Origin: Marinobacter antarcticus
GTDB lineage: Bacteria; Pseudomonadota; Gammaproteobacteria; Pseudomonadales; Oleiphilaceae
Length of the DNA: 64,000 nt
Assembly: GCF_900142385.1 (NCBI RefSeq)
Contig: NZ_FRAQ01000002.1
Location: 434,001 to 498,000, forward strand
Reading direction: 5' to 3'
Shown here: positions 8,807 through 18,399 of the stretch, in pieces
Layout of the letters: each line of letters starts with the position of its first letter
Position numbering within the stretch: position 1 is the first letter of the stretch
Made by a program: the position numbers and the translations under genes
Notes under the pieces: model-generated
Databases searched by the model: none
What the model was told of the DNA's origin: nothing
The model's input: only the letters and a program-made list of their open reading frames with translations

Positions 8807-10855
8807 TCAGAAAATGAACTCGAGCCCTGCATACCAGGTGCGCCCTGAGGCCGGCTCAAAGTACCGGTCATTGCTGGCATTAATGCGCACATTGGCGAAG
8901 TGATCCTTATCGCCCAGGTTGCGAACGCCGGCAAAGCCTTTCAAAAGAAGATTTCTACCGGCGTATAAGGTGTTCCCGCCACGCAGGTTTACCAGCCAGT
9001 AGTCGTCGACTTTTACGTTATTGGCATCGTCGGCCACCATGTCGCCGATATAGCGGGTCTCCAGTGTGGCAAACGGGCCACCGAGGCCATGCCATGTCAG
9101 GCGGTTGGACCAGACTTGCTCAGGCAGGCCAGGTAACCGGTTGTCATCGTAAACGTCGCCTCCCGAACGGTATTCATCAAACGTGTAGCTGGCCAGCGTG
9201 AGTGCGGTTTCTGCGCGCCAGCTCGGTGAAAAAAGCCAACCGGCGGCAGCCTCGAAACCCTTGCGGGTTGTATCCCCGGCGTTGCGATAGAAGGTCCGGT
9301 CATCCGGGCCGGTCAATTCATAGGGAATCAATTCATCGCGCACATCAACCCAGAACAGTGTGAGGTCATAATCAATGCCGGTATCTAACTCACCACGCAG
9401 TCCCAGTTCATGATTGAGAGATTTTTGTGGTTCAGTTTCCGGATTGAGCCCGCCCACTCCTGATGGGTTAGCAAACTCCGAGAAGGTGGGCGTTTCGAAT
9501 GCAGTACTAATATTGGCGTATGCCTGGTGAGATGCCAGATAATGAAAGCTCAAGCCTGCAGAACCGCTCCATTCCCGGAACGTGCGGTTCCCGCTCTGGT
9601 CTCCATCCGAGGCAAAATCGTCGTCGACCTTCATGCGAATTTGGTCGAAACGACCGCCAACGGATAAGATCAACTGGTTGGTAAGATTCAGGTCGCTTTG
9701 CGCAAACGCGCCCAGAGCGGTCGCCGTTTGCAGTTCGTCTGCAGTCAGGCCTTGCAGGTCGCCGTTGAAGCTCATTTCCCGGCGGGTACGATCATCCCTT
9801 TGCTCCCGTGCCTCCACTCCCGCGACATAGCGAAACGGAAGCCCGGCGAACTCAAGAGACTGACGATAATCGGCGCTTGCCCCGAAATAGTCCCGATCGT
9901 AGTCGATGCGGCTGTCACCTGGGTAGGGCAGCTGTTGCTCGAAGTTCCGGCGCATGTAGAACGTTTTGGTGCGGAATTCACCCGGCCCCGCAGAAAGATC
10001 CTGGTATTGCAGACCAAGTACTTGCTGATCGACGGTTTGCCCCGTGTTGTATTCCTCGGTAAAGCGCCCTGCCTGAGATCGGTCGGTTTCAACCTGCTCA
10101 GCAGTTAGTGCGCCAGGATCTTGAGAGCGCGGGTTCTCCAGCAGGTTTATGATGGCCGTCAGCGAACGGTCGTTACCAAGCTCCCGGCGTAGTTTGGTAT
10201 TGAAAAGGTATTTTTCTACCTTGGCATTATCGCGATAGCCGTCATAGTTAAGTGCTGAAGCGCTTACGCTGTGTGACCAGAGGCCGTTGTTCTGGCTGTT
10301 GCTCACTGAGACCTTGCCAAAGCTATCGCTTCCGCCAGTGACGCGAATCGATGTTCCATCGGGCTTACGGCGCCCATCCACCGTGGTTACGCTGATCACT
10401 CCACCCGCTGCGTTACCATACAGAACTGAGGCCGGCCCCCGGATAACTTCAATGCGCTCGGCGCTGTCCAGATCAATGGCGTCCAGCTGTGCCTGACCAT
10501 CCGGCAGTGTGAAGGGAATACCATCAACCATAATGGTAATGCCGCGAACCCCAAAAGGTGCCCGCGCTCCAAATCCACGGATGGCTATGCGCTCACCCTG
10601 GGCGAAGTTCTCCTGATTCTGCAGAAAGACGCCTGGAACTTGCCCCAGAGTTTCATCCAGTTTTAACCGGGGCTGGCCCTCACGAATAGAGTCTTGCTCG
10701 ACCACAGACATGGCGGCGGGAGTTTCGTATAGCGCGCGTTCAATAATGGGCGACGTAACGACTATATCGGCTGCCGGCTGGCCGTACGCTGTCATTGTGA
10801 TGGATGGCGCTATCAGCCCTGTGAACAACAGTGAGGAGTGTTTTGGTAGTCTCAT
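8807..10855 (-). CDS. TonB-dependent outer-membrane receptor
   Basis: This 682-residue protein has a signal peptide (about 1-25), a plug domain and a 22-strand type beta-barrel ending in the aromatic C-terminus WYAGLEFIF. The plug shows IAIRGFGARAPFGVRGI, MVDGIPFTLPDGQ and RIEVIRGPASVLYGNAAGG, typical of the FecA-like branch of TonB receptors for ferric siderophores or citrate. A possible TonB box (ADIVVTSP) follows the signal peptide. No transport genes lie beside it, so the ligand cannot be named. The 250 bases upstream (10856-11107) hold no ORF I can support and presumably contain its promoter and that of the divergent synthetase gene. Confidence 0.88.
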   Translation of the reverse strand: MRLPKHSSLLFTGLIAPSITMTAYGQPAADIVVTSPIIERALYETPAAMSVVEQDSIREGQPRLKLDETLGQVPGVFLQNQENFAQGERIAIRGFGARAPFGVRGITIMVDGIPFTLPDGQAQLDAIDLDSAERIEVIRGPASVLYGNAAGGVISVTTVDGRRKPDGTSIRVTGGSDSFGKVSVSNSQNNGLWSHSVSASALNYDGYRDNAKVEKYLFNTKLRRELGNDRSLTAIINLLENPRSQDPGALTAEQVETDRSQAGRFTEEYNTGQTVDQQVLGLQYQDLSAGPGEFRTKTFYMRRNFEQQLPYPGDSRIDYDRDYFGASADYRQSLEFAGLPFRYVAGVEAREQRDDRTRREMSFNGDLQGLTADELQTATALGAFAQSDLNLTNQLILSVGGRFDQIRMKVDDDFASDGDQSGNRTFREWSGSAGLSFHYLASHQAYANISTAFETPTFSEFANPSGVGGLNPETEPQKSLNHELGLRGELDTGIDYDLTLFWVDVRDELIPYELTGPDDRTFYRNAGDTTRKGFEAAAGWLFSPSWRAETALTLASYTFDEYRSGGDVYDDNRLPGLPEQVWSNRLTWHGLGGPFATLETRYIGDMVADDANNVKVDDYWLVNLRGGNTLYAGRNLLLKGFAGVRNLGDKDHFANVRINASNDRYFEPASGRTWYAGLEFIF

Positions 10856-11107
10856 GAACCTAGTTTAGACGGACGTAAAGTAAAGTTACATAGGACAGCA
10901 ACACAGGTACGAGGGCCAGAACACGAATGTTATGGTCCGCGCCCTTATTGTTGTTTGATGTTGGAAAAAGGATCCACGGGTCTGGTTGTGAAACCGACAC
11001 AAGGCTATCCTGCTGCTTGGATAGCAAAAAATGCGCAGCCCTCTACATCGCTGTTATTAAGGGGTTTGTTTTCCGGGCATTTATAGACATGCCGGTAATC
11101 TCACGAG

Positions 11108-12448
11108 ATGCATATGACAGCTAATAGAAACACTGAGTTCGACTTCTTTATTACCGACCTGAACGGTAATTTACGTGGAAAACGGATCCCCTCCACCGCG
11201 ATGGAAAAGGTCATGAAGGAAGGTGTAAAACTGCCTCGATCCGTTGTCGGCTTTGATTTCTGGGGGGCTGACGTTCTTGATAACGGGCTGGTTTTTGAAA
11301 CCGGGGACAGCGATGGAGTTTGTCTGCCAGTGAGTGATAAAGCTATCCCCGTGCCCTGGGCAGAAAGCCCCCGTGAGCAGATCCTGGCGATGATGTTTAA
11401 TCCGGACGGCTCAGCATTCGAGGCGGACCCGCGGCAGGTACTCAAGCGCGTTGTAGACAGGTTCAGGGCCCGGGGTCTGCGCCCGGTGATGGCGACCGAG
11501 CTGGAATTCTATCTGATGGATGGCGAGTCTGAGACTACACAACGCCCGATTCCGCCGCTGCTGGCCGACGGAGGGCGGCGGCTTTCCAACACCGAGGGTT
11601 ACGCAGTTGAGGAAATGGATGGGTTTTCTGCTTTTTTTGCTGATATCCGTGAAGCCTGCGACCTCCAGGGCATCGACGCGGATACCATTGTTGCGGAGAT
11701 GGGCCCCGGCCAGTTCGAGATTAACCTCAACCATGTTGACGATCCAATGTCTGCTGCGGATCAGGCAATCCTGTTCAAGCGGCTGGTCCGTGGCGTTTCA
11801 CGGAATCATGGTTATGCCGCAACGTTTATGGCCAAGCCCTATGCCGATCAGAGTGGAAACGGCTTTCATGTTCATTTCAGCCTGCTGGACGAAGCGGGTC
11901 AGAATGTTTTTGATGATGGCACTGAGCAGGGCAGCACCATAATGAAACAGGCTGTGGCGGGCATGTTAAAAACCATGCCCGACACCATGCTGACTCTTGC
12001 GCCCAATCAGAATTCCTACCGTCGGTTCATGCCTGGGGCTCACGCTCCCATGTTTGCGAGCTGGGGATACGAGAACCGGACAGTAGCGCTGCGGATACCC
12101 GAGAGTCCCTGCGTTGCTCGTAGAATTGAACATCGGGTGGCAGGTGCCGACGCCAATCCCTATCTGGTTCTGGCATCGGTGCTCGCAGGTGCTCTTTACG
12201 GCATTGAGAACGGCCTTGGGCCGACTGATCCGGTTGAAGGCGACGCCTACTCGGAGATCGATGAGTCTATGATGTTGCCCAATAAATGGGAGGATGCGAC
12301 TGACGCTTTCGAGAATAGCGCGGTACTGCGCGAGTATCTCGGTGAGGAATTTCAGCGTGTCTACACTGCTGCCAAACGGCAGGAGCAGCGTCTGCTTAAC
12401 GAGCGCATTACCGACGTAGAATATGAAGCTTACCTGGGGCTGTTGTGA
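11108..12448 (+). CDS. Glutamine synthetase family protein, gamma-glutamylpolyamine synthetase type
   Basis: The 446-residue protein is of the PuuA/GlnA3 type, shorter and more divergent than the housekeeping GlnA. It has the beta-grasp N-terminal domain and catalytic signatures GQFEINLNH, NGFHVHFSL and NQNSYRRFMPG, which build the ATP, glutamate and ammonia/amine sites. PuuA-like enzymes ligate glutamate to putrescine or other amines at the start of gamma-glutamylated amine breakdown. The convergent gene is a PuuB-like oxidase, which supports this role. ATG 11114 is an alternative start with slightly better ribosome-site spacing. Confidence 0.82.
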   Translation: MHMTANRNTEFDFFITDLNGNLRGKRIPSTAMEKVMKEGVKLPRSVVGFDFWGADVLDNGLVFETGDSDGVCLPVSDKAIPVPWAESPREQILAMMFNPDGSAFEADPRQVLKRVVDRFRARGLRPVMATELEFYLMDGESETTQRPIPPLLADGGRRLSNTEGYAVEEMDGFSAFFADIREACDLQGIDADTIVAEMGPGQFEINLNHVDDPMSAADQAILFKRLVRGVSRNHGYAATFMAKPYADQSGNGFHVHFSLLDEAGQNVFDDGTEQGSTIMKQAVAGMLKTMPDTMLTLAPNQNSYRRFMPGAHAPMFASWGYENRTVALRIPESPCVARRIEHRVAGADANPYLVLASVLAGALYGIENGLGPTDPVEGDAYSEIDESMMLPNKWEDATDAFENSAVLREYLGEEFQRVYTAAKRQEQRLLNERITDVEYEAYLGLL

Positions 12449-12455
12449 ATCTGGA

Positions 12456-13793
12456 TCACCCGCCGAGCTGATCGCGCATGTTGTAATACCAGGCTCCCAT
12501 GGCGGTGAGCGGAATGCGGAGCAAGCGCCCGCCCGGGAAGCTGTACTGGGGCAGACCTGCAAACACGTCGAAACGTTCTGCCTGGCCGCGGATGGCATCG
12601 CTGAGTACCTTTCCGGCAAGGTGCGAGCAGGTCACGCCATGACCGCTGTAACCCTGGGCATAGAACACGTTACTGCCGATACGGCCCAGCTGGGGCAGGC
12701 GCATCAGAGTAAGAAGGAAGTTGCCTGTCCAGGCGTAATCGATCTTGACGCCCTTCAGTTCCGGGTAGGTTTTAAGCATGTTCGGCACGATCAGAGACTC
12801 GATTTTGTCCGGTTCGCGCGCGCCATAGGTCACACCGCCGCCATAGATAAGACGGCCATCGCCAGACAGCCGAAAATAGTCGAGCAGGTAGTTGCAGTCT
12901 TCCACGCAGTTATCCTTTGGAAGCAATCGCTTCTGGACCTCATCGGAAAGCGGCTCTGTGGTGATGATTTGAGTCCCGCACGGCATGGCCTTGGATTCGA
13001 GCTTCGGGATCAGCCCGTTGAGGTAGGCATTTCCGGCAACCACAACATAGTCCGCCGTAACACTGCCGGATTCAGTTTTAACAATCGCCTTCGCGCCTTC
13101 CTGGATGCTGATGGCAGCCGCCCCCTCGTAAATAGTGCCGCCGAGCGATTCGAAAGCTGCCGCTTCTCCCAGTACCAGGTTCAGAGGGTGAAAATGACCA
13201 CCGGTATGGTCCAGCAGGGCACCGACATAGCGTTTGGAGCCTACGTACACGTTGAGTTGATCGCGGTCCAGTAGCTGCAGTCCCTCGTGGCCGTGAGATT
13301 CCCATAGAGCTTTTTTTGCCTGAAGCTCGGAGAACTGACGGGCATTGCAGGCGGCAAAGATTCCGCCCGGTTTGAGATCGCATTCAATATCGTATTGCTT
13401 GACAAAACGACGCAGGATACGACCACCTTCGAAGGCCATTCGGCCCATTTCAGCGCCGACGTGCTTGCCGTAGTGTTTCTCGATAAAATCCACATCACGG
13501 CTGTAGCTGTTAACGATCTGGCCACCGTTGCGGCCGGATGCACCGAAGCCAATCCGGCTGCCTTCAAGAACAGTAACCTTATAGCCGTTTTCGGCGAGAT
13601 GCAGGGCGGTCGACATGCCGGTGTAACCGGCACCGATGACGCAAATATCGGTTTTGATATTCTCCTTCAGCGGCGGCCGTATCCGTGTGTCATTGGCGGA
13701 AGCTGCATAGAAGGAAGTTGGGTGAGACGGTGCCTGCACGATGTAGCTCCCGAGATTGCTTTGGGTTATTGGTCTGTTATTCAGACCAACCAC
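12456..13793 (-). CDS. FAD-dependent amine oxidase, gamma-glutamylputrescine oxidase type (PuuB/OrdL-like)
   Basis: This DAO-family flavoprotein of 445 residues has the ADP-binding motif VIGAGYTGMSTALHL near residues 52-66 and the FAD-contact segment GFGASGRNGGQI, typical of PuuB/OrdL enzymes. These oxidise gamma-glutamyl-putrescine or related secondary amines. The segment HPTSFYAASAN near the N-terminus is also typical. It converges with the GS-like gene, ending 7 bases from it, so the two probably form a functional pair although transcribed separately. The longest start overlaps the upstream hydrolase gene by 13 bases; an in-frame GTG at 13739 would avoid the overlap. Confidence 0.82.
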   Translation of the reverse strand: MVGLNNRPITQSNLGSYIVQAPSHPTSFYAASANDTRIRPPLKENIKTDICVIGAGYTGMSTALHLAENGYKVTVLEGSRIGFGASGRNGGQIVNSYSRDVDFIEKHYGKHVGAEMGRMAFEGGRILRRFVKQYDIECDLKPGGIFAACNARQFSELQAKKALWESHGHEGLQLLDRDQLNVYVGSKRYVGALLDHTGGHFHPLNLVLGEAAAFESLGGTIYEGAAAISIQEGAKAIVKTESGSVTADYVVVAGNAYLNGLIPKLESKAMPCGTQIITTEPLSDEVQKRLLPKDNCVEDCNYLLDYFRLSGDGRLIYGGGVTYGAREPDKIESLIVPNMLKTYPELKGVKIDYAWTGNFLLTLMRLPQLGRIGSNVFYAQGYSGHGVTCSHLAGKVLSDAIRGQAERFDVFAGLPQYSFPGGRLLRIPLTAMGAWYYNMRDQLGG

Positions 13794-15043
13794 TCCAGTA
13801 TCTGATCGTGCACCACCTTGTTGTCGAGGAGGTCCAGGTGGTTTAGCTTTGCGAACACGCGACAGTCTTCCGGGCGTATGGACAACTTTCTCAAATCATC
13901 AGAGTGTTGCCCTTTGGCGCTATCCAGCCGGACCAGGAGATCACCCACCATCATGCTTTTGAAATCCGATACGTTATTACCGATAGTTGCGGCTATGAAG
14001 TAGTGTCGGGTTCCTTCTCGCAGTGGAACCGGCTTGCGATAGTCCGGGTGGAAGTCATCCTGATCAATGCCCTCCCAATCATCGTCCAGCAAATTGCCAT
14101 GTCGCAGGTCCTTGATGCCTGCGCTGGTATGCTCGCCCAGAGCAAACGGACTGGCGTAGCGGAACTTCTTCATAACGAAGGTCAACAGATTCCCGGCTTT
14201 GGCCAGGGCTGCGCCATGGTGAGGTGAGCCAAGGTAAAGGGCATTTTTCAACAGGCCCGTCCAGGACTGGCCGAGTTCGGTGCCGTACCAGCAGGCGCTG
14301 CGAATAACGAGCCCACCCATGCTATGGCCAATCAGGGTCAGCTCCTCGACTTCAATCGGCCAGGCTTCAACTAACGCCTGAAGTTGCTTGCTCAACTCCT
14401 TGCCATTGCAGGAAATGTGTCTGCCTGTGTTGTAATTGAGATACAGCGGAGTGAAGCCATGTGCACGCTGCAGTTCTGTACCCAGGTTCCCTTCATTGTG
14501 CCCTTTCCAGTACTCATGTGAGAGGCATAAGCCGTGAACCAATACCACGATACGTGGGCTGGCATTCGGAATCATGGCACCGACCTTTTCTGAGCCAGGC
14601 AGAACTTTCTCGCCATGGCTGTTGTAGAAATGCATGGTAATCGCCAGAGGATTGTTGCTGGCTTCCAGGTGATCGCCGCATACTCCGTTCAACGCAGCTG
14701 CGACTTTCACGCTTTGCGGGGAATGTAAGGGCTCTTCTTCCGTTGAGAATTTATCGAGTGACTGATGCAGTCCGTGCTGCAGCATAGACGTGGTCGACTG
14801 AATGACCTGGTAAGTGCGGCCCCGCCGCTCCTCTGGCGGTGCGCCCGCGATGTCGCGTAGCCGGTTCAGCGGGTTAACTTCCCTCGCAATCGTACGATGC
14901 ATCCTTTCGACAATCTGAGTAACGCCACCCGTAACATCCAGGAGCAGTTGAGCTGAACCGTGTAACGACTTGATTGATATAATTTTTCTGTGCTCCAAAA
15001 AGTCGTAAAGAACGGTTGCATAACAGATTGGGAGTCGCCTCAT
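13781..15043 (-). CDS. Alpha/beta hydrolase (lipase/PGAP1-like)
   Basis: The 420-residue protein contains an alpha/beta-hydrolase core with the nucleophile elbow GHSMGG and an oxyanion region LVHGLCLSHEYW. The long N-terminal part (about 150 residues) resembles that of uncharacterised proteobacterial triacylglycerol-lipase/PGAP1-like hydrolases. No signal peptide is evident. The gene lies downstream of the MarR gene and just upstream of the amine oxidase, on the same strand. The start is uncertain: ATG 15043 is the longest, and a TTG about 16 codons further in is possible. The substrate cannot be stated. Confidence 0.7.
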   Translation of the reverse strand: MRRLPICYATVLYDFLEHRKIISIKSLHGSAQLLLDVTGGVTQIVERMHRTIAREVNPLNRLRDIAGAPPEERRGRTYQVIQSTTSMLQHGLHQSLDKFSTEEEPLHSPQSVKVAAALNGVCGDHLEASNNPLAITMHFYNSHGEKVLPGSEKVGAMIPNASPRIVVLVHGLCLSHEYWKGHNEGNLGTELQRAHGFTPLYLNYNTGRHISCNGKELSKQLQALVEAWPIEVEELTLIGHSMGGLVIRSACWYGTELGQSWTGLLKNALYLGSPHHGAALAKAGNLLTFVMKKFRYASPFALGEHTSAGIKDLRHGNLLDDDWEGIDQDDFHPDYRKPVPLREGTRHYFIAATIGNNVSDFKSMMVGDLLVRLDSAKGQHSDDLRKLSIRPEDCRVFAKLNHLDLLDNKVVHDQILEWLV

Positions 15044-15066
15044 ATTTGCTGGTATCGCTCAGTAAC

Positions 15067-15624
15067 TCAGTCCGGGTTTCTCCCGAAGGGTAAAGATATG
15101 TTGGTCATGTCGTGTTGCAGTTTTTTGAGCAGATGCAGCAGGCTGACTCCGTCATCAAAACTAAAGCCTTGCAAAGCCTGTTGATAGAAGTCCGCAATGG
15201 CGCCCTGAAGTTGCTCCCAGAACTCCCGGCCCGAATCGGTTAACACCACCAACCGGGCGCGCCGATCCTGAGGGTCGGGGACGCGTACCACATGATAGTC
15301 CCGCTCCATTCGTTTGAGCACCCCGTCCAGACTCTGCCGGCTGACATGCAGATAATTCTTTAGCTGGTTAAACGATGTGCCTTCATTATAGCCCTCCCGT
15401 GACAGGGCGCCTAATACTGCCCATTGCACGGCACTGATGCCCATTTCGTTCTGAACCTGTCGTTGAAGAATGTTCCCGGTCTGAAACAGTCGGAAGAACA
15501 GCCTGTTAGGTATGCCTCCGGATTCGTTGACGATCATCTGGTCTCCTGTATGGTCAACATCGCTCTCTGCACAGAGCTCGCTGGCAACTGCGCCCTGTAT
15601 CACGGCGGAGTCGGGGCGCATCAC
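15067..15624 (-). CDS. MarR-family transcriptional regulator (BadR-like)
   Basis: This 185-residue protein has a MarR winged helix: a dimerising N-terminal helix, then FNQLKNYLHVSRQSLDGVLKR as recognition region, followed by the wing DPQDRRARLVVLTDSG. It is the last gene of the cyclohexanecarboxylate operon, overlapping the acyl-CoA dehydrogenase by 4 bases. In Rhodopseudomonas palustris the MarR protein BadR represses the alicyclic acid genes and responds to a CoA-thioester intermediate. Position and family suggest the same job here; ligand and operator are inferred. Confidence 0.82.
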   Translation of the reverse strand: MMRPDSAVIQGAVASELCAESDVDHTGDQMIVNESGGIPNRLFFRLFQTGNILQRQVQNEMGISAVQWAVLGALSREGYNEGTSFNQLKNYLHVSRQSLDGVLKRMERDYHVVRVPDPQDRRARLVVLTDSGREFWEQLQGAIADFYQQALQGFSFDDGVSLLHLLKKLQHDMTNISLPFGRNPD

Positions 15625-16760
15625 TTGGGTAAATACTCGCGTGCGATGATATTTTTCATGATTTGCGCGGTGCCGTCACCTATCTGCAAGCCCAAAACAT
15701 CTCGCAGGCGCTGGGCAAAGGGAAGGTCTTCGCCCCAGCCGGTATGGCCATGGGCCAGCAGGCACTGTTTCACCACATCGAATGCGAGCTTGGGCCCCCA
15801 CCACTTGTTCATAGCGGCTTCCGCGTTATGGGGCAGGTCGTTGTCCTTGAGCCAGAGCGCATGGTAACACTGCATGCGGGCGGCATGAACGTAGGTCTGG
15901 TATTCCGCCAACGGATGGGTCAGGCCCTGGAAGGCGGACAGGTTCTGGCCGAAGGCGGTACGCTCAGTCAGCCACTGCCAGGTTTCATCCAGGGATTGCT
16001 GGGCCACTGCCAGACACTGCAGGCCAATCAGCGCGCGGCTGTAATCGAAACCCTGCATCACTTGTTTGAAGCCTTTGCCTTCATCGCCCATCATATTCTT
16101 GGCGGGCACTTCGACGTTGTCGAAAAAGATCGAACCGCGACCGATGGCCCGCTGACCATTATCCTCAAACCGCGTGGTGGTAATGCCCGGCGTGTCCATG
16201 GGTATCAGGAAGGCGCTGATGCCCGAAGCCCGCTGCTCCACAGTGCCGGTGCGGGCGAATACGACCCCCACGTCGGCCTGGTCGGCCATGGAGATCGAGG
16301 TCTTCTCGCCGTTGAGCACGAACACATCACCTTTTCTCTCCGCTTTCAGACGCAGGTTGGCAGCGTCTGAGCCGCCGTGGGGTTCGGTCAGGGCAATGCA
16401 GGCTACCTTCTGGCCAGTGATCATGCCGTGCAGCCACTCCTTCGCCAGGTCCGGCGCAGCATGGCTGGCAATGATCTGGCCGTTCAGGGAGACCAGCAGC
16501 GGGATGTAACCCACGTTGAAATCACCCCTCGAGATCTCCTCAATGATCAGCCCGATGGTGACGCAATCCAGGCCACTGCCACCGAATTCTTCCGGAAGTT
16601 CCCCCCCAAGCAGGCCTATCTCCCCCATCTGTCGTATGACCGAGCGCTCGATCACCCCTTCCTGATCTCGTTTGCGATAGCCCGGAGCCAGAATTTCAGC
16701 ACTGAATCGGGCGACATTCTCGCGGATCGCGTTTTGTTCTTCATCGAATGCGAAATTCAT
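15621..16760 (-). CDS. Acyl-CoA dehydrogenase, probably cyclohexanecarboxyl-CoA dehydrogenase (AliB/BadJ-like)
   Basis: This FAD acyl-CoA dehydrogenase of 379 residues shows the standard family pattern: ACIALTEPHGGSDAANL (FAD/substrate loop), a middle beta domain and the C-terminal helices ending in GDGTAQIMKNIIARE. In AliB/BadJ enzymes this activity makes cyclohex-1-ene-1-carboxyl-CoA. The assignment comes mainly from the neighbours, a CoA ligase, a BadH-type dehydrogenase and a BadI-type ring hydrolase. The start ATG follows a GGAGAA ribosome site, and the stop overlaps the MarR start. Confidence 0.8.
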   Translation of the reverse strand: MNFAFDEEQNAIRENVARFSAEILAPGYRKRDQEGVIERSVIRQMGEIGLLGGELPEEFGGSGLDCVTIGLIIEEISRGDFNVGYIPLLVSLNGQIIASHAAPDLAKEWLHGMITGQKVACIALTEPHGGSDAANLRLKAERKGDVFVLNGEKTSISMADQADVGVVFARTGTVEQRASGISAFLIPMDTPGITTTRFEDNGQRAIGRGSIFFDNVEVPAKNMMGDEGKGFKQVMQGFDYSRALIGLQCLAVAQQSLDETWQWLTERTAFGQNLSAFQGLTHPLAEYQTYVHAARMQCYHALWLKDNDLPHNAEAAMNKWWGPKLAFDVVKQCLLAHGHTGWGEDLPFAQRLRDVLGLQIGDGTAQIMKNIIAREYLPK

Positions 16761-16784
16761 GGTGTTCTCCGGGCTATCGAAGCG

Positions 16785-17567
16785 TTACTTGTAATATTTT
16801 CGGAAGTCCGGCTTGCGCTTTTCATTGAAAGCCCTGACGCCTTCTTTGGATTCCTCTGTGTCGTAGTACAGGTTGAGAGCCTGCATGCCGAGGGCGCCGA
16901 TGCCGGCTATGTTGTCGCTGTCTGCGTTGAATGAGCGCTTGGCGATAGTCAGGGCCGTCGGGCTCTTCTCCAGGATTTCGTCACACCATTTCCGCACTTC
17001 CTGATCCAGTTCCTCTGGCGGTACGACCGCGTTGACCAGGCCCCAGTCCAGCGCCTGTTGTGCGCTGTACTTCCGGCACAGGTACCAGATTTCCCGGGCG
17101 CGTTTTTCACCAACCACCCGTGCCAGGTAAGCGGTTCCGAAGCCGGGATCCACAGATCCCACCTTGGGACCAACCTGACCGAAGATGGCGGTTTCGGAGG
17201 CAATGCTCAGGTCGCAGATCACATGCAGCACGTGGCCGCCACCAATGGCAAAGCCGTTTACCCGGGCGATCACGGGCTTTGGTACTTCCCGGATCAGTCG
17301 CTGCAGTTCTTCCACCGGCAGGCCGATCAGGCCGCGGCCATCGTACTGGCCATCGTGGGCACTCTGGTCGCCACCGGTACAGAACGCCTTGTCTCCGGCA
17401 CCGGTGAATACGATAACGCCGATATCCTTGTTCCAGCCGGCACGGTGAAAGGCATCAATCAGATCCATGCAGGTCTGGCCGCGGAACGCGTTGTAGCGAT
17501 CCGGACGATTGATGGTGATGGTGGCGACGCCGTCGGTCTCGTCGTAGAGGATGTCTTCGTAAGTCAT
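16785..17567 (-). CDS. badI: 2-ketocyclohexanecarboxyl-CoA hydrolase (BadI-like, crotonase fold)
   Basis: BadI opens the alicyclic ring of 2-ketocyclohexanecarboxyl-CoA to give pimeloyl-CoA. The protein (260 residues from ATG 17567, preceded by GGAGA) is a crotonase with MenB-like features: FTGAGDKAFCTGGDQSAHDG, then GLIGLPVEELQRLIR and GGHVLHVICDLSIA. The DGQYDG insertion and MenB similarity mark BadI rather than ordinary enoyl-CoA hydratases. The frame stays open upstream to 17834, but that part reads out of the badH coding region and is not protein-like. The order ligase-badH-badI-dehydrogenase-MarR makes a coherent route. Confidence 0.88.
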   Translation of the reverse strand: MTYEDILYDETDGVATITINRPDRYNAFRGQTCMDLIDAFHRAGWNKDIGVIVFTGAGDKAFCTGGDQSAHDGQYDGRGLIGLPVEELQRLIREVPKPVIARVNGFAIGGGHVLHVICDLSIASETAIFGQVGPKVGSVDPGFGTAYLARVVGEKRAREIWYLCRKYSAQQALDWGLVNAVVPPEELDQEVRKWCDEILEKSPTALTIAKRSFNADSDNIAGIGALGMQALNLYYDTEESKEGVRAFNEKRKPDFRKYYK

Positions 17568-17599
17568 GATGGTTTCTCCGTCGTCGTGAAAGCGTGCGT

Positions 17600-18367
17600 T
17601 TAGCCGGCCATGGTCAGGCCACCGGACACACTGATGACCTGGCCGGTGATGAAATTGGCGTCGTCGCTGGCGAGCAGGGCGATGATGCCGGGGTAGTCTT
17701 CTGGCTGGGCCAGGCGCTTCATGGGTACGGCGTTGCGGAAAGCTTCCAGCAGCTTCTCCGGGTTGGGCGCACTCTCTGCCACGCCCTTTAGCAGGGCGGT
17801 ATCGGTCGGGCCGGGGCAGACCACGTTCAAGCACACGTTCTTGGTGGCCAGTTCCCGTGCGACAGTTTTGCTGAAGCCCACCAACCCAGCCTTGCAGGCG
17901 GCGTAGACCGACTCACCGGAGGAGCCGACCCGGGCGGCGTCGGAAGCCACATTGATGACTTTTCCGCCGCCGGCAGCCACCATCTTCGGCAACACCACAT
18001 GGTGCATGTTCAGAGCACCGGTCAGGTTGACCGCAATCAGCTGGTCCCAGAGGCCCGGTTCGGTCTTGAGGAATGGCATGAAGCGGTCGAAGCCGGCGTT
18101 GTTTACCAGCACGGTGGGTACGCCCAAGTCGGTTTCGATGGCTGCCACGGTGTCGATGATGGCGGCGTAATCGGTTATGTCCGCAGTGTAGGCTCTGGCT
18201 GTGCCACCGGCCCCGGAGATGAGGTCTGCGGTTTCCCGGGCTGCATTCTCGTCACGGTCCAGTACCGCTACCCGGCAGCCTTCCTCGGCAAAGCGCCGGC
18301 AGACCGCGCGGCCAATACCGCCTCCGCCGCCGGTCACGATGACGGTTTTTCCGTTAAGACCTTTCAT
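17600..18367 (-). CDS. badH: 2-hydroxycyclohexanecarboxyl-CoA dehydrogenase (BadH-like SDR)
   Basis: This short-chain dehydrogenase of 255 residues has the NAD-binding TGGGGGIG motif (about 12-19), the NNAG motif and the catalytic YAACK, preceded by SDAARVGSSGESV with the catalytic Ser. The C-terminal TGQVISVSGGLTMAG is close to the BadH of R. palustris, which oxidises 2-hydroxycyclohexanecarboxyl-CoA to the 2-keto form. The ribosome site is CAGGAG. It lies 32 bases upstream of badI in the same direction. Confidence 0.87.
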   Translation of the reverse strand: MKGLNGKTVIVTGGGGGIGRAVCRRFAEEGCRVAVLDRDENAARETADLISGAGGTARAYTADITDYAAIIDTVAAIETDLGVPTVLVNNAGFDRFMPFLKTEPGLWDQLIAVNLTGALNMHHVVLPKMVAAGGGKVINVASDAARVGSSGESVYAACKAGLVGFSKTVARELATKNVCLNVVCPGPTDTALLKGVAESAPNPEKLLEAFRNAVPMKRLAQPEDYPGIIALLASDDANFITGQVISVSGGLTMAG

Positions 18368-18399
18368 AGTTCTTTGCTCCTGTGTGTCTGACTCAAAGG

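Noticed and set aside
12423..13274. 283-residue ORF on the plus strand inside the FAD oxidase gene
   Set aside because: The opposite strand encodes a clear flavoprotein; this reading has no protein-like motif.
17568..17834. N-terminal extension of the BadI-like protein
   Set aside because: The upstream part of the frame overlaps badH and is Arg/Pro-rich shadow sequence; ATG 17567 with a good ribosome site is the natural start.
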